Position numbers and translations under genes: made by a program. A stretch of 64,000 bases of DNA from Candidatus Edwardsbacteria bacterium (GTDB taxonomy: Bacteria > Edwardsbacteria > AC1 > EtOH8): contig JAVHLB010000012.1 of assembly GCA_031082425.1 (NCBI GenBank), positions 12,604 through 76,603 of the forward strand, given 5' to 3'. The notes under the pieces were generated by a model. That model was not told the origin of the DNA, searched no databases, and saw nothing but the letters and a program-made list of their open reading frames with translations. How positions within the stretch are numbered: position 1 is the stretch's first letter; the number at the start of each line of letters is the position of its first letter. Shown piece by piece: positions 26,157 through 33,802 of the stretch.

Positions 26157-27141
26157 AATAACCATGGCGGCCTTGTCAGGCCTTTTTATTTATCTGCTGG
26201 CGATAACCTTCGGCACCAGATCCATCGACCGGGAATGGCAGCCCAAAATTATCACCGTCAGGCGCGGGGCTTCGGCCGGGCAGATAGGCAGCCTGCTGCA
26301 TCGCAACGGCGTCATCGGACATCCCGCCGTGTTCAAATACCTGGCGCTGGCCGGCGGACTGAACCGCAGGCTGAAGGCCGGACGCTATCGTTTTGACTAC
26401 CCCCTTTCGGCCTGGGAGGCATTGGACAAGATCCACAGCGGCGCGGTGGTCTACCATAAGGTCACCATTCCCGAGGGCCTGACCATGGCCCGGATCGCCG
26501 GCATCCTGGCCAGCGAAGCCGGGGCCGACAGCCTGGAAATGATCCGGGCTTTCCGGGACACAGCGCTGATGAATTCCTACGGAATAAAGGCCGCCTCGCT
26601 GGAGGGTTACCTTTTTCCGGAGACCTATGATTTTGAGTGGGGCTCTTCGGCCGATCTGATCGCCCGGAGGCTGGTGAATAGCTTCTTTGTCAATTTCAAA
26701 GCGGAATGGGCGGATGAGATTCAGCGGCAGAAACGTGACCTGCGCCAGGCGGTGACCATGGCCTCGCTGGTGGAGCGGGAGGCCCAGGTGGATTCGGAGA
26801 GGCCGGTGGTGGCCTCGGTGTTCTACAACCGCCTTAAGGCCAGGCGGCCTTTGGAATCATGCGCCACCGTTGAATACGCCCTGCCCCGGCACAAGAACCG
26901 CCGATTGACCTACGACGACCTGGAGACCGACTCCCCCTACAACACCTACCGACGGCAGGGCCTGCCGCCCGGCCCCATCTGCAACCCGGGCCGAAGATCA
27001 CTGGAGGCCGCGGTCTACCCGGCCCAAACCAATTACCTCTATTTCGTTTCCAAGGGGGACGGCAGCCATATTTTCACCAGGACCCTGGAGGAGCATAACC
27101 GGGCCAAACGCCTGGTCCAGGAACTGAAAGACCGCCGCTGA
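26134..27141 (+). CDS. mltG: Endolytic peptidoglycan transglycosylase MltG
   Basis: MltG cuts nascent peptidoglycan strands at the inner membrane, setting glycan length. The 335-residue protein has one N-terminal membrane helix (about residues 6-24), a LysM-like region, and the YceG core with ASLVEREAQ holding the catalytic Glu. VFYNRLKARRPLESCATVEY and GPICNPGRRSLEAA follow, all family hallmarks. Its stop codon lies in the loop of the terminator hairpin that follows. Confidence 0.95.
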   Translation: MLKKTAIKITMAALSGLFIYLLAITFGTRSIDREWQPKIITVRRGASAGQIGSLLHRNGVIGHPAVFKYLALAGGLNRRLKAGRYRFDYPLSAWEALDKIHSGAVVYHKVTIPEGLTMARIAGILASEAGADSLEMIRAFRDTALMNSYGIKAASLEGYLFPETYDFEWGSSADLIARRLVNSFFVNFKAEWADEIQRQKRDLRQAVTMASLVEREAQVDSERPVVASVFYNRLKARRPLESCATVEYALPRHKNRRLTYDDLETDSPYNTYRRQGLPPGPICNPGRRSLEAAVYPAQTNYLYFVSKGDGSHIFTRTLEEHNRAKRLVQELKDRR

Positions 27142-27159
27142 TACAGCGGCGGTCTTTTT
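27130..27159. terminator. Strong intrinsic terminator after mltG
   Basis: GACCGCCGCTG (27130-27140) and CAGCGGCGGTC (27144-27154) form an 11-pair perfect stem with an ATA loop, followed by TTTTT. The stem includes the last codons and stop of mltG. It separates mltG from the convergent era gene. Confidence 0.88.
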
Positions 27160-27160
27160 A

Positions 27161-28033
27161 TTATCCCAGCCCCAGGTCCCTCAGATCGCTCTCCCGGGAA
27201 CGCCATTTCTCCTTGACCTTGACGAACAGCTCCAGGAACACCGGCCGGTCCAAAAACTTCTCTATGTCCCGCCGGGCCGACGAGCCGATGGCCTTCATCT
27301 TGTGGCCGCCCTGGCCGATCAGGATGGGCTTCTGCGACTCCTTCTCCACCCAGATGGTGGCCGAGATCACATCCTTGCGGCCGGGCTGCTCCTTGAACTG
27401 CTCGATGACCACCGCCGTGGCATAGGGCACCTCGGCCCCGCACAGCTCGAAGATCTTCTCCCGGATGATCTCCGATACAAAGAATTTCTCCGGCTGGTCG
27501 GTCAGGGAATCCTGGCCGTAGAAGGCCGGGCCCTCCGGCAGTTTGTCCAGGATGCCCAGGCGCAGTTCGTCAATGCCGAATCCTTTCAGGGCCGCAATGG
27601 GGTATATTTCTTCAATGGCTGTCAGACGGTGAAATTGTTCTATGGCTTTCAGCACCCCCTCCTTTTCCAGCAGGTCGATCTTGTTCAGGACCCCGATCAC
27701 CCTGCCCTTCTTGTTTTTTCCCAGAAAGACCGCATCCTCGGGGGAGATCCCGGCCTTGGCGTCGGTCATGAACAGCAGCAGGTCGGCCTCCTCTATGGAG
27801 CGGTGGGCGATCCTCAGCATTTTCTCCTGCAAGGCGTAGCCGGGATCCAGCAGACCCGGGGTGTCCAGGAAGATTATCTGATAACCTTCGCCGTTGTCTA
27901 TCCCCAGCACCCGCTGCCTGGTGGTCTGGGGCCGGCGGCTGACGGCCGAAAGCTTCACCCCCAGAAATTTGTTCAGCAGGGTGGATTTGCCCACGTTGGG
28001 CCGGCCGGCGATGGCCACATAGCCTGTCTTCAT
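27161..28033 (-). CDS. era: GTPase Era
   Basis: Era is a 30S-assembly GTPase that binds the 3' end of 16S rRNA. The 290-residue protein has G1 GRPNVGKST, G3 DTPGLLD, G4 NKID, and a C-terminal KH domain containing ILIGQGGHKMKAIG. It has the normal length. The ATG at 28033 starts the conserved MKTGYVAIAGRPN. Confidence 0.97.
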   Translation of the reverse strand: MKTGYVAIAGRPNVGKSTLLNKFLGVKLSAVSRRPQTTRQRVLGIDNGEGYQIIFLDTPGLLDPGYALQEKMLRIAHRSIEEADLLLFMTDAKAGISPEDAVFLGKNKKGRVIGVLNKIDLLEKEGVLKAIEQFHRLTAIEEIYPIAALKGFGIDELRLGILDKLPEGPAFYGQDSLTDQPEKFFVSEIIREKIFELCGAEVPYATAVVIEQFKEQPGRKDVISATIWVEKESQKPILIGQGGHKMKAIGSSARRDIEKFLDRPVFLELFVKVKEKWRSRESDLRDLGLG

Positions 28034-28112
28034 GGACGGCTCCGGTAAGGCCGGAGGGAACGCAGCTTTGATCGATCGATCCTCCGGACAGCCGGGTTAA
28101 GATTATTATTGT

Positions 28113-28622
28113 TCATTTCTTGTTGGGCAGAAACATTTCGGATATCTCTTTGCCGCCGTCCACATCATAGCCGGACAGTCTGATCGAATCGGGTTTGGAA
28201 TCCCCCTTGGCATAGATGAACATCTTTTCGAAATAGGCCGGCCGGCAATTGATGGTCATCTCGGCCCTGGCCACATTGTCCTTAAGATAGACCTTGATCA
28301 GACGCTCCTTAAAAGGCTTAAGCGTCATTTTGAATATCCTCCCGGTGCTGTCGGCATTGATGTTATACCCGTAGACCTTGGCCCGCTCGATGAAATTCAT
28401 GCCCTCGGTGGTCTTCCCGGTGGAATCCTTGGCCCACATGATCCAATAGACCTTGATGGGATCCTCGGCGTCTATCTTTCCGTCGGGGCCGATCCGGGCC
28501 TCGTAGTAAAGTTTATTGGCGTTCTTGGTCCGCTCGATATGGAACAACGGCTGGGTGCTTTGAGCCAGAGCCAGGCCGCCCAGTACGGACAGCGCCAGGG
28601 TTGCTATCATCAACTTTCTCAT
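28113..28622 (-). CDS. Exported DUF4833-like protein
   Basis: A 169-residue protein with a signal peptide (about residues 1-20, ending ALA-QS). The mature part starts LFHIERTKNANKLYYEARI, resembling DUF4833 proteins of Bacteroidetes; the function is unknown. A strong AAAGGAGG ribosome-binding site precedes the ATG. It lies 11 bases after the ferredoxin-like gene and is likely cotranscribed with it. Confidence 0.7.
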   Translation of the reverse strand: MRKLMIATLALSVLGGLALAQSTQPLFHIERTKNANKLYYEARIGPDGKIDAEDPIKVYWIMWAKDSTGKTTEGMNFIERAKVYGYNINADSTGRIFKMTLKPFKERLIKVYLKDNVARAEMTINCRPAYFEKMFIYAKGDSKPDSIRLSGYDVDGGKEISEMFLPNKK

Positions 28623-28633
28623 TAGGCCTCCTT

Positions 28634-29728
28634 TTATTGTTTTTTATTGGATCGGTCCCATTTTATAGCCTTTACCGGACAATTACCGATGCACCGGCCG
28701 CAGGCGAAGCAGTCGGCGTGGATTTTCCGGTCATCATAGATCCCCTCCATGGCCCGGGTGGGACATACCCTGACGCAGTTAAGGCACTTGATGCATTCCC
28801 GGCGGTCTATCCGGGGGGATAACAGGCTGAACTGTTCCACCACCCACCCAGCCAGGCCGAACGGGCAGAACAGCTGGCACCAGGGCCGGTAGAAAAACAG
28901 GCTCAGGATCAGCATCAGCGATATGAAAAGCACCCCCCCCAGGCCGATATCCGCCATTTTAAGATTGAACACCTTGAACGGATCTATCAGGCCGACCCAA
29001 TCCAGTCTCCAGGCAAAAACAGCCAGGATAATTCCGGCCAGCACCGTTATCCTGAGGCCATTGGTCAGCCAGAATGGCAGCTTGAATTTTTTGACCGGGC
29101 TGAAGCTGACGGCATCCTGTAGGGCCCCGAAGTGGCATCCCCATCCGCAGATGGACTTGTTGGAAACGAACACCAACAGCAGGAATACCCCCAGGGCCGC
29201 CATCCGGGGAGGGAATACGACCCCTTCTGTTCCATACAGTACGATGGCATCTTTGACAGTGCCCATGGGATTGGGATCGCTGCCCAGGATGAATCCGTAG
29301 AGGAGAGCCGTGCCGATCATCCATATCAGGCGGATCCGGCCGGTGACCCCTTTTTTCATCAACAGGATCGTCGCAACCTTCAGGCCGATGATCCACAGGG
29401 CGAACTTGGACAATATCAGCCGCCAGTCCTTGGCGTTCTCGGTGGCCTGCACCACCTTTATTTTGCGGATCACCGATGATGCCTGCTCAGTGCTGCGGCC
29501 GGCCTGGGATAATTTCAGCAACGTTGCACCCGGTTCCAGTTTCAGCCCCTTGAGTAGTTTTGCCTCCGGGATCCCATTGGCCTGGGCTATCCCCGAAATG
29601 GTCAGCGCGGTGTCGACCAGGATTTCCCCGGTTCTGATCTCTTCGGCAGATGCAGCAACCCAGAAAAAGGCCGCTGCCAAAAACGCAGGAAGGAACAGCT
29701 TTCTGATCATATATTGTAAACCTATCAC
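28634..29728 (-). CDS. Membrane polyferredoxin, NapH/NosR-like 4Fe-4S protein
   Basis: A 364-residue protein with a signal-like N-terminus, a periplasmic stretch (about 25-100), several membrane segments and the paired motifs CGWGCHFG and CQLFCPFG typical of NapH/NosR/RnfD-type electron carriers. Two C-terminal 4Fe-4S sites follow (CIKCLNCVRVCP; CFACGRCIGNCP). It probably moves electrons across the inner membrane to an unidentified acceptor; no nos or nap genes are nearby. A GTG start at 29728 overlaps the previous stop (GTGA), but the ATG at 29710 (MIRKLF) gives a cleaner signal sequence. Confidence 0.85.
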   Translation of the reverse strand: MIGLQYMIRKLFLPAFLAAAFFWVAASAEEIRTGEILVDTALTISGIAQANGIPEAKLLKGLKLEPGATLLKLSQAGRSTEQASSVIRKIKVVQATENAKDWRLILSKFALWIIGLKVATILLMKKGVTGRIRLIWMIGTALLYGFILGSDPNPMGTVKDAIVLYGTEGVVFPPRMAALGVFLLLVFVSNKSICGWGCHFGALQDAVSFSPVKKFKLPFWLTNGLRITVLAGIILAVFAWRLDWVGLIDPFKVFNLKMADIGLGGVLFISLMLILSLFFYRPWCQLFCPFGLAGWVVEQFSLLSPRIDRRECIKCLNCVRVCPTRAMEGIYDDRKIHADCFACGRCIGNCPVKAIKWDRSNKKQ

Positions 29729-30426
29729 TCGGTGAAGGCCTTGGCGGAGGCGCTCAAACTATCCAGCAGTTTTTGGTAAGCGGCCAGATCGGTCAATACC
29801 TTTTTCTCCTGGTAGGTGATGCCCTGATCGTCGACCCTGATGCCGGGATACTTATTATAAAGGGACAGCAACGCCTGCTGGAACTCGGAGCGCTTCACCA
29901 GATACTTGATCTTCATCTCATCCTGGCCGGAGATGTAGACCTTGTTGTCAAGGTCGGGGTTGCCGGTGCTGATGGATTGCTTGCCGAAAATATTTTTGCC
30001 CATCTTGGAGAGGAAGTTGCCCACCACGATGTTCAAACCCATTCCCAGTGATCGGCTGAACAGCAGCTGCACCACCGTAAAGCTCTTCTTGTCCTTCTTC
30101 TCGGTCCGGATGATGACCTGATAGCCTTGGTATTTTCCGGCCACCCGCCAGGGGGAGAATCCCGACACCACCTTTTTGACCAGCCCCTGGAGGTCGATCC
30201 CGGCATCTCTGGGACGATGATAGGCGGGACGGACCGGTTTGCCCTGGCCCATGAATGACAGCGGGTCGGTCTGGCTGAACTCCAGCCCCAGCTTCAGGGC
30301 GATATCCCTCATCTTCTCCTTCTGTTTTTTCAGGCTGAAATAGCTTCCCACCAGGGCCACAATAAATATCACTGAAAAGAGAAGAAATGGGAACAGATCA
30401 TTTATCATCCCGGGATCGATCTTCAT
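29725..30426 (-). CDS. Unknown membrane-anchored protein
   Basis: A 233-residue protein not recognised. One N-terminal membrane helix (about residues 10-30) is followed by a basic linker and a soluble domain with a VVQLLFSRSLGMGLNIV segment and a mixed alpha/beta pattern. It sits nine bases after rmuC and overlaps the ferredoxin gene start, so it belongs to the patatin-rmuC-ferredoxin run. No enzyme motif is seen. Confidence 0.75.
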   Translation of the reverse strand: MKIDPGMINDLFPFLLFSVIFIVALVGSYFSLKKQKEKMRDIALKLGLEFSQTDPLSFMGQGKPVRPAYHRPRDAGIDLQGLVKKVVSGFSPWRVAGKYQGYQVIIRTEKKDKKSFTVVQLLFSRSLGMGLNIVVGNFLSKMGKNIFGKQSISTGNPDLDNKVYISGQDEMKIKYLVKRSEFQQALLSLYNKYPGIRVDDQGITYQEKKVLTDLAAYQKLLDSLSASAKAFTE

Positions 30427-30435
30427 AAACCACCT

Positions 30436-31557
30436 CTATTCGGTTATCTCCTTGGTCTGCTCCAGATGTTTTCCCTCCACGCTCTCCAGCCGCTCCTCGA
30501 AGCGGACCAGCCTCTTCTCGGCCTCCTCGTATTTCTTCCAGGCGTTGCCGATATGGGTGCCCACCACGTCGAACTCCCCCCGGAATTTGCTCAGGTCCCC
30601 CGCCAGGCGGGACAATGATTCGATTATCTCCTGGGCTCTCTCCTCCACCTTCATGCCACGCAGGCCCAGGATGATGGCCTGCAGATAGGCATAGAGCGAG
30701 TTGGGCGAGACCGGGATCACCTTCCGTTCGATGGCATAGGTGGAGATGGATTTTTCCTCGCCGAAGTTCTCGTCCTTGATGATGGTCTCGTAATAGACGT
30801 TCTCGGCCGGGATGTACATCAGGGCGAAGTCGAAGGTCCCCTCGTCCGGCAGGATGTATTTGGAGGCTATGGCATCGGCGTGCTTTTTGACGTCGGAAAC
30901 GAATTTCCGGCGCCAGGTCCTGCGTTCCTCGTCGCTCTGGGCCGTCAGCATTTTCTGAAAATTCTCCAGCGGGAACTTGGCGTCCACCGGCACCAGCTTG
31001 TCGGACAGCCTGACCACGGCGTCCACCTTCTCTCCGGAGCGGAAGGTGTACTGCAGTTCGAAATGGTGGGGAGGCAGGATCTGGGCCAGCAGGTCGCCCA
31101 GGAAATATTCCCCCATCCCGCCCCGCAGCTTGGGCGACCGGAGGATATCCTGCAATGACGAGATATCCTTTCCCATCTCCTGCATGGCGTCGGTGGCCTT
31201 GGAGAGCACCCCCAGCTGTTTCTGGACCTCGCCGATCACCCGGGCGGCGCTGTCCAGCCGGTCCCCCACCGTTTTGGTGTTGCCCTCCAGCCGCTGGCTG
31301 ACCGATTCCATGGAATTGCCGATCTTGCGGTCCACCTCGGCCAGCCGGGAATCCAGGGTCTGCCGGGTCTCCTGCAGGCGGCCGTCCAGGGAGGTTTTGG
31401 TGTCCTGCAGCCACTGGCTCATCAGGTTGAGGGACTGGTCATTCTTGGTGGAATCCTTGAGCTCCCGCAGGGCCCGGTCGGTCCGTCTCTGCATCAGGAA
31501 CATCCCCAGCCCGAATATCACAATAACAGCCGTCAATAGAACATACAGCACGGTCAT
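30436..31557 (-). CDS. rmuC: DNA recombination protein RmuC
   Basis: RmuC is a membrane-anchored coiled-coil protein with a nuclease-like core; it limits recombination at inverted repeats. The 373-residue protein has an N-terminal membrane helix (about 3-20), a coiled coil (about 25-130) and the conserved core LRGGMGEYFLGDLLAQILP, then VDAVVRLSDKLVPVDAKFPL. An upstream in-frame start at 31905 would add 116 residues from inside the patatin gene, with no family similarity; the ATG at 31557 overlaps the patatin stop (ATGA) and is preferred. Confidence 0.93.
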   Translation of the reverse strand: MTVLYVLLTAVIVIFGLGMFLMQRRTDRALRELKDSTKNDQSLNLMSQWLQDTKTSLDGRLQETRQTLDSRLAEVDRKIGNSMESVSQRLEGNTKTVGDRLDSAARVIGEVQKQLGVLSKATDAMQEMGKDISSLQDILRSPKLRGGMGEYFLGDLLAQILPPHHFELQYTFRSGEKVDAVVRLSDKLVPVDAKFPLENFQKMLTAQSDEERRTWRRKFVSDVKKHADAIASKYILPDEGTFDFALMYIPAENVYYETIIKDENFGEEKSISTYAIERKVIPVSPNSLYAYLQAIILGLRGMKVEERAQEIIESLSRLAGDLSKFRGEFDVVGTHIGNAWKKYEEAEKRLVRFEERLESVEGKHLEQTKEITE

Positions 31558-32369
31558 CTTGCGCCCTGCCCCAAATTGATTTTCTTGTTGTCGCAGCACC
31601 CCTTCAGCTTGTCGATGTTCTGCCGGGCGGCTTCGTAGCCCACATCGATCAGCTGGACCGCGGTCTTCAGGTCCCAGCTGGATATCTCGCCGGTCTGGCA
31701 TTTTATCAGCACATCCAGCTCCTGCTCGTAGACCTCCAGGATCTTGTCGTTGGCCAGCATCATGGAGCGGACCCCGATCTCGAAGAGATTGGTGGGTTCG
31801 TACTTGCCGGTGGCGAAGGCCACCCCGATCATCAACTGGGGTTGGTACTTTTTCAGCGGCCTGACCGGCAGGGGATCCTTGATCCCCCCGTCCGACAGCA
31901 GCCACTGGCCTATCTTGACCGGGGCGAACACCACCGGCACCGAGCAGGAGGCCCGCACCGCCGGGGCGATCAGGTCGTCGGGGCTGTTGGGGAATATCAC
32001 CTCGTCCCCCGAGATCAGGTCCACGGTGGACACCGAGAGGGGAAGCTTGAGCTCGCTGAAGCGGCGGTCCTTGCCGATCAGCTCCTCCACCAGTTTCTCT
32101 ATCGGCTCCGAGGAGACCAGACCCTTGTTGCGGAAGATCATGGTGGGGGTCATCAGCTGGCTCCAGGAGATGTTCTTGGCGATCACCTCCAGCCGACCGG
32201 CGCCTATCCCCGAGGCATACAGGGCGCCGATCAGGGCCCCGCCCGAGGTCCCGGATAGCACGTCGACCTTGACGTTTTCCTCCTCCAGGGCCTTCAGCAC
32301 CCCGATATGGGCCAGGCAGTATCCCACCCCTCCGGCCAAAGCCAGGCCGATCTTCGGTTTGTCATTCAT
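31554..32369 (-). CDS. Patatin-like phospholipase, paralog 1
   Basis: A 271-residue patatin/RssA-type lipid acyl hydrolase. The nucleophile elbow is GTSGG near residue 43 and the dyad Asp is in SDGGIKDPLPV. The oxyanion loop reads LAGGVGYCLAHIGVL, without the Arg/Lys usually found there, a trait shared with paralog 2. There is no signal peptide, so it acts in the cytosol or at the inner membrane face. It overlaps rmuC by four bases. Confidence 0.9.
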   Translation of the reverse strand: MNDKPKIGLALAGGVGYCLAHIGVLKALEEENVKVDVLSGTSGGALIGALYASGIGAGRLEVIAKNISWSQLMTPTMIFRNKGLVSSEPIEKLVEELIGKDRRFSELKLPLSVSTVDLISGDEVIFPNSPDDLIAPAVRASCSVPVVFAPVKIGQWLLSDGGIKDPLPVRPLKKYQPQLMIGVAFATGKYEPTNLFEIGVRSMMLANDKILEVYEQELDVLIKCQTGEISSWDLKTAVQLIDVGYEAARQNIDKLKGCCDNKKINLGQGAR

Positions 32370-32409
32370 AGTTGATTAATTGTGTGGTAATTAAAAAATG
32401 AATTTTTGA

Positions 32410-32778
32410 TCATGTTTCCGCGTATTCCTTTATTTTTCTCATCGCCCAATCACTTTTATTAAGCACTTCCTCATTGCTAAAGCGGATGACCTTGATTCCA
32501 TACCGATTTATTATCTTTGTCCGCAGTTGATCATAGTCCTTCTGCTGTTCGTGGATGCCTCCGTCCACTTCCACCACCAGATTGAGTGCTTCACAGTAAA
32601 AGTCAGCGATGAAGCCGTGTATGATCTGTTGTCTCCTGAAGTGAAGGCCCATGAACTTATCCGTTTTAACACCATTCCAAAAACATTTCTCGGCCAAGGT
32701 CATGTTACTCCGCATCCACTTGGCCAGTTTAAGCTTGTCGGAAGCTACTTTTTGTAAACGAATAAGTCCGGTCGGCAT
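32410..32778 (-). CDS. DUF559 endonuclease-like protein
   Basis: A 122-residue protein of the DUF559 family, related in fold to very-short-patch and other PD-(D/E)xK nucleases. The core reads GLHFRRQQIIHGFIADFYC, then LVVEVDGGIHE, with putative catalytic D (ADFY), E (VEVDGG) and downstream residues. Such genes are common, mobile and poorly understood. It sits between two patatin paralogs, with 40 bases to one and a hairpin-rich repeat on the other side. Confidence 0.85.
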   Translation of the reverse strand: MPTGLIRLQKVASDKLKLAKWMRSNMTLAEKCFWNGVKTDKFMGLHFRRQQIIHGFIADFYCEALNLVVEVDGGIHEQQKDYDQLRTKIINRYGIKVIRFSNEEVLNKSDWAMRKIKEYAET

Positions 32779-32798
32779 GTTTTAAACTCGTTGTTTTT

Positions 32799-32880
32799 GA
32801 CCTAACCCCTGCCCCTTCCCCATAGGGAAGGGGTGAGGCAAAGTCCCTTCCCTTGTGGGGAAGGGATTTAGGGTTAGGTC
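32799..32880. repeat. 82-base repeat with terminal inverted repeats and internal hairpins
   Basis: The ends GACCTAACCC (32799-32808) and GGGTTAGGTC (32871-32880) are perfect inverted repeats. Inside are CCCCTTCCC-CATA-GGGAAGGGG and a related CCCTTCCC...GGGAAGGG hairpin. Its last bases supply the start of the stop codon of patatin paralog 2. It resembles a miniature inverted-repeat element; no second copy lies in the window. Confidence 0.7.
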
Positions 32881-33667
32881 ACTCCCTTATTGCTTTGATC
32901 TTTTCGCCGTTCTTGGCCAGGATATCCTCGGCCGCCATCCGGCCGACTTTTATCAGGTCGGTCGCGGCCGCCAGGTCCCAGCGGCTGCCCCCGCCGATAT
33001 GGCTCTCGATCATGATGTCGGCGGCCTTCATGGCATCATCCACCCTTTCCTGGTTGGCTATCCGCAGGGTGCGCAGGGCCACGTCGAACATGTTCTTGGG
33101 CTCGTCCCGGGCCGCCTTGAAATCGGCCGCGATCACAAAATCCGCTCCGGCCGCCTTGAGCTCGCGCACCGGCAGCGGCACCAGCATCCCGCCGTCAACC
33201 AGCAGCCGGTCCTGGTAGCGCACCGGGGAAAATACCAGCGGCAGGCTGCAGGAGGCCCGGACCGGCAAGGAGATGGTCTGGGATTCATCCTCGGGAAACA
33301 TGATCTTCTGTTCGCTGACCAGGTCCACCGCCGAGACCAGCAGCCGGGTATTGAGATCGGCGAACCGCCGGCCCTTGCCCAGCAGTTCATCCATCAGGTC
33401 CTCAATGGGTTTGGAAGAGCCCAGGCCCTGGAACAGGAAATGCGGCCCCATCAGCTTGTTCCACTTGATGGATTTGGCGATCTCCTCTATCCGGTCCAGC
33501 CGGATGCCCGAGGCATACAGGGCTCCGATCAGGGCCCCGCCCGAGGTTCCGGCGATGATGTCCGGTTTAAGGTTGGAATGCTCCAACGCCTGCAGGACTC
33601 CGATATGGGTCATGCAGTAGCCCACTCCGCCGGCCAGGGCCAGGCCGATCTTTTTCTTATCAGTCAT
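32879..33667 (-). CDS. Patatin-like phospholipase, paralog 2
   Basis: A 262-residue paralog of the other patatin gene: IGLALAGGVGYCMTHIGVL, nucleophile GTSGG, dyad DGGMLVPLPV. The oxyanion loop again lacks the basic residue. The two are clearly related along their length, so a duplication followed by arrival of the DUF559 gene and the repeat is likely. It lies just downstream of the AT-rich ATPase-methyltransferase gene, with 135 bases between. Confidence 0.9.
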   Translation of the reverse strand: MTDKKKIGLALAGGVGYCMTHIGVLQALEHSNLKPDIIAGTSGGALIGALYASGIRLDRIEEIAKSIKWNKLMGPHFLFQGLGSSKPIEDLMDELLGKGRRFADLNTRLLVSAVDLVSEQKIMFPEDESQTISLPVRASCSLPLVFSPVRYQDRLLVDGGMLVPLPVRELKAAGADFVIAADFKAARDEPKNMFDVALRTLRIANQERVDDAMKAADIMIESHIGGGSRWDLAAATDLIKVGRMAAEDILAKNGEKIKAIRE

Positions 33668-33802
33668 TAGAAATCACCTTATAATAATTTACTCTGGCCT
33701 TGATGACCAATTCATTGTACCATTGTGAATAATCGGTTGCCCTGCTGGTGAGTCCTTTTGCCACTTTAGATCTTTCGTTTTGTTTATTGATTACACGGTT
33801 TA

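Noticed and set aside
30436..31905. RmuC with a 116-residue N-terminal extension
   Set aside because: The extra part lies inside the patatin gene in another frame; the ATG at 31557 overlaps the patatin stop and gives a family-like N-terminal membrane helix.
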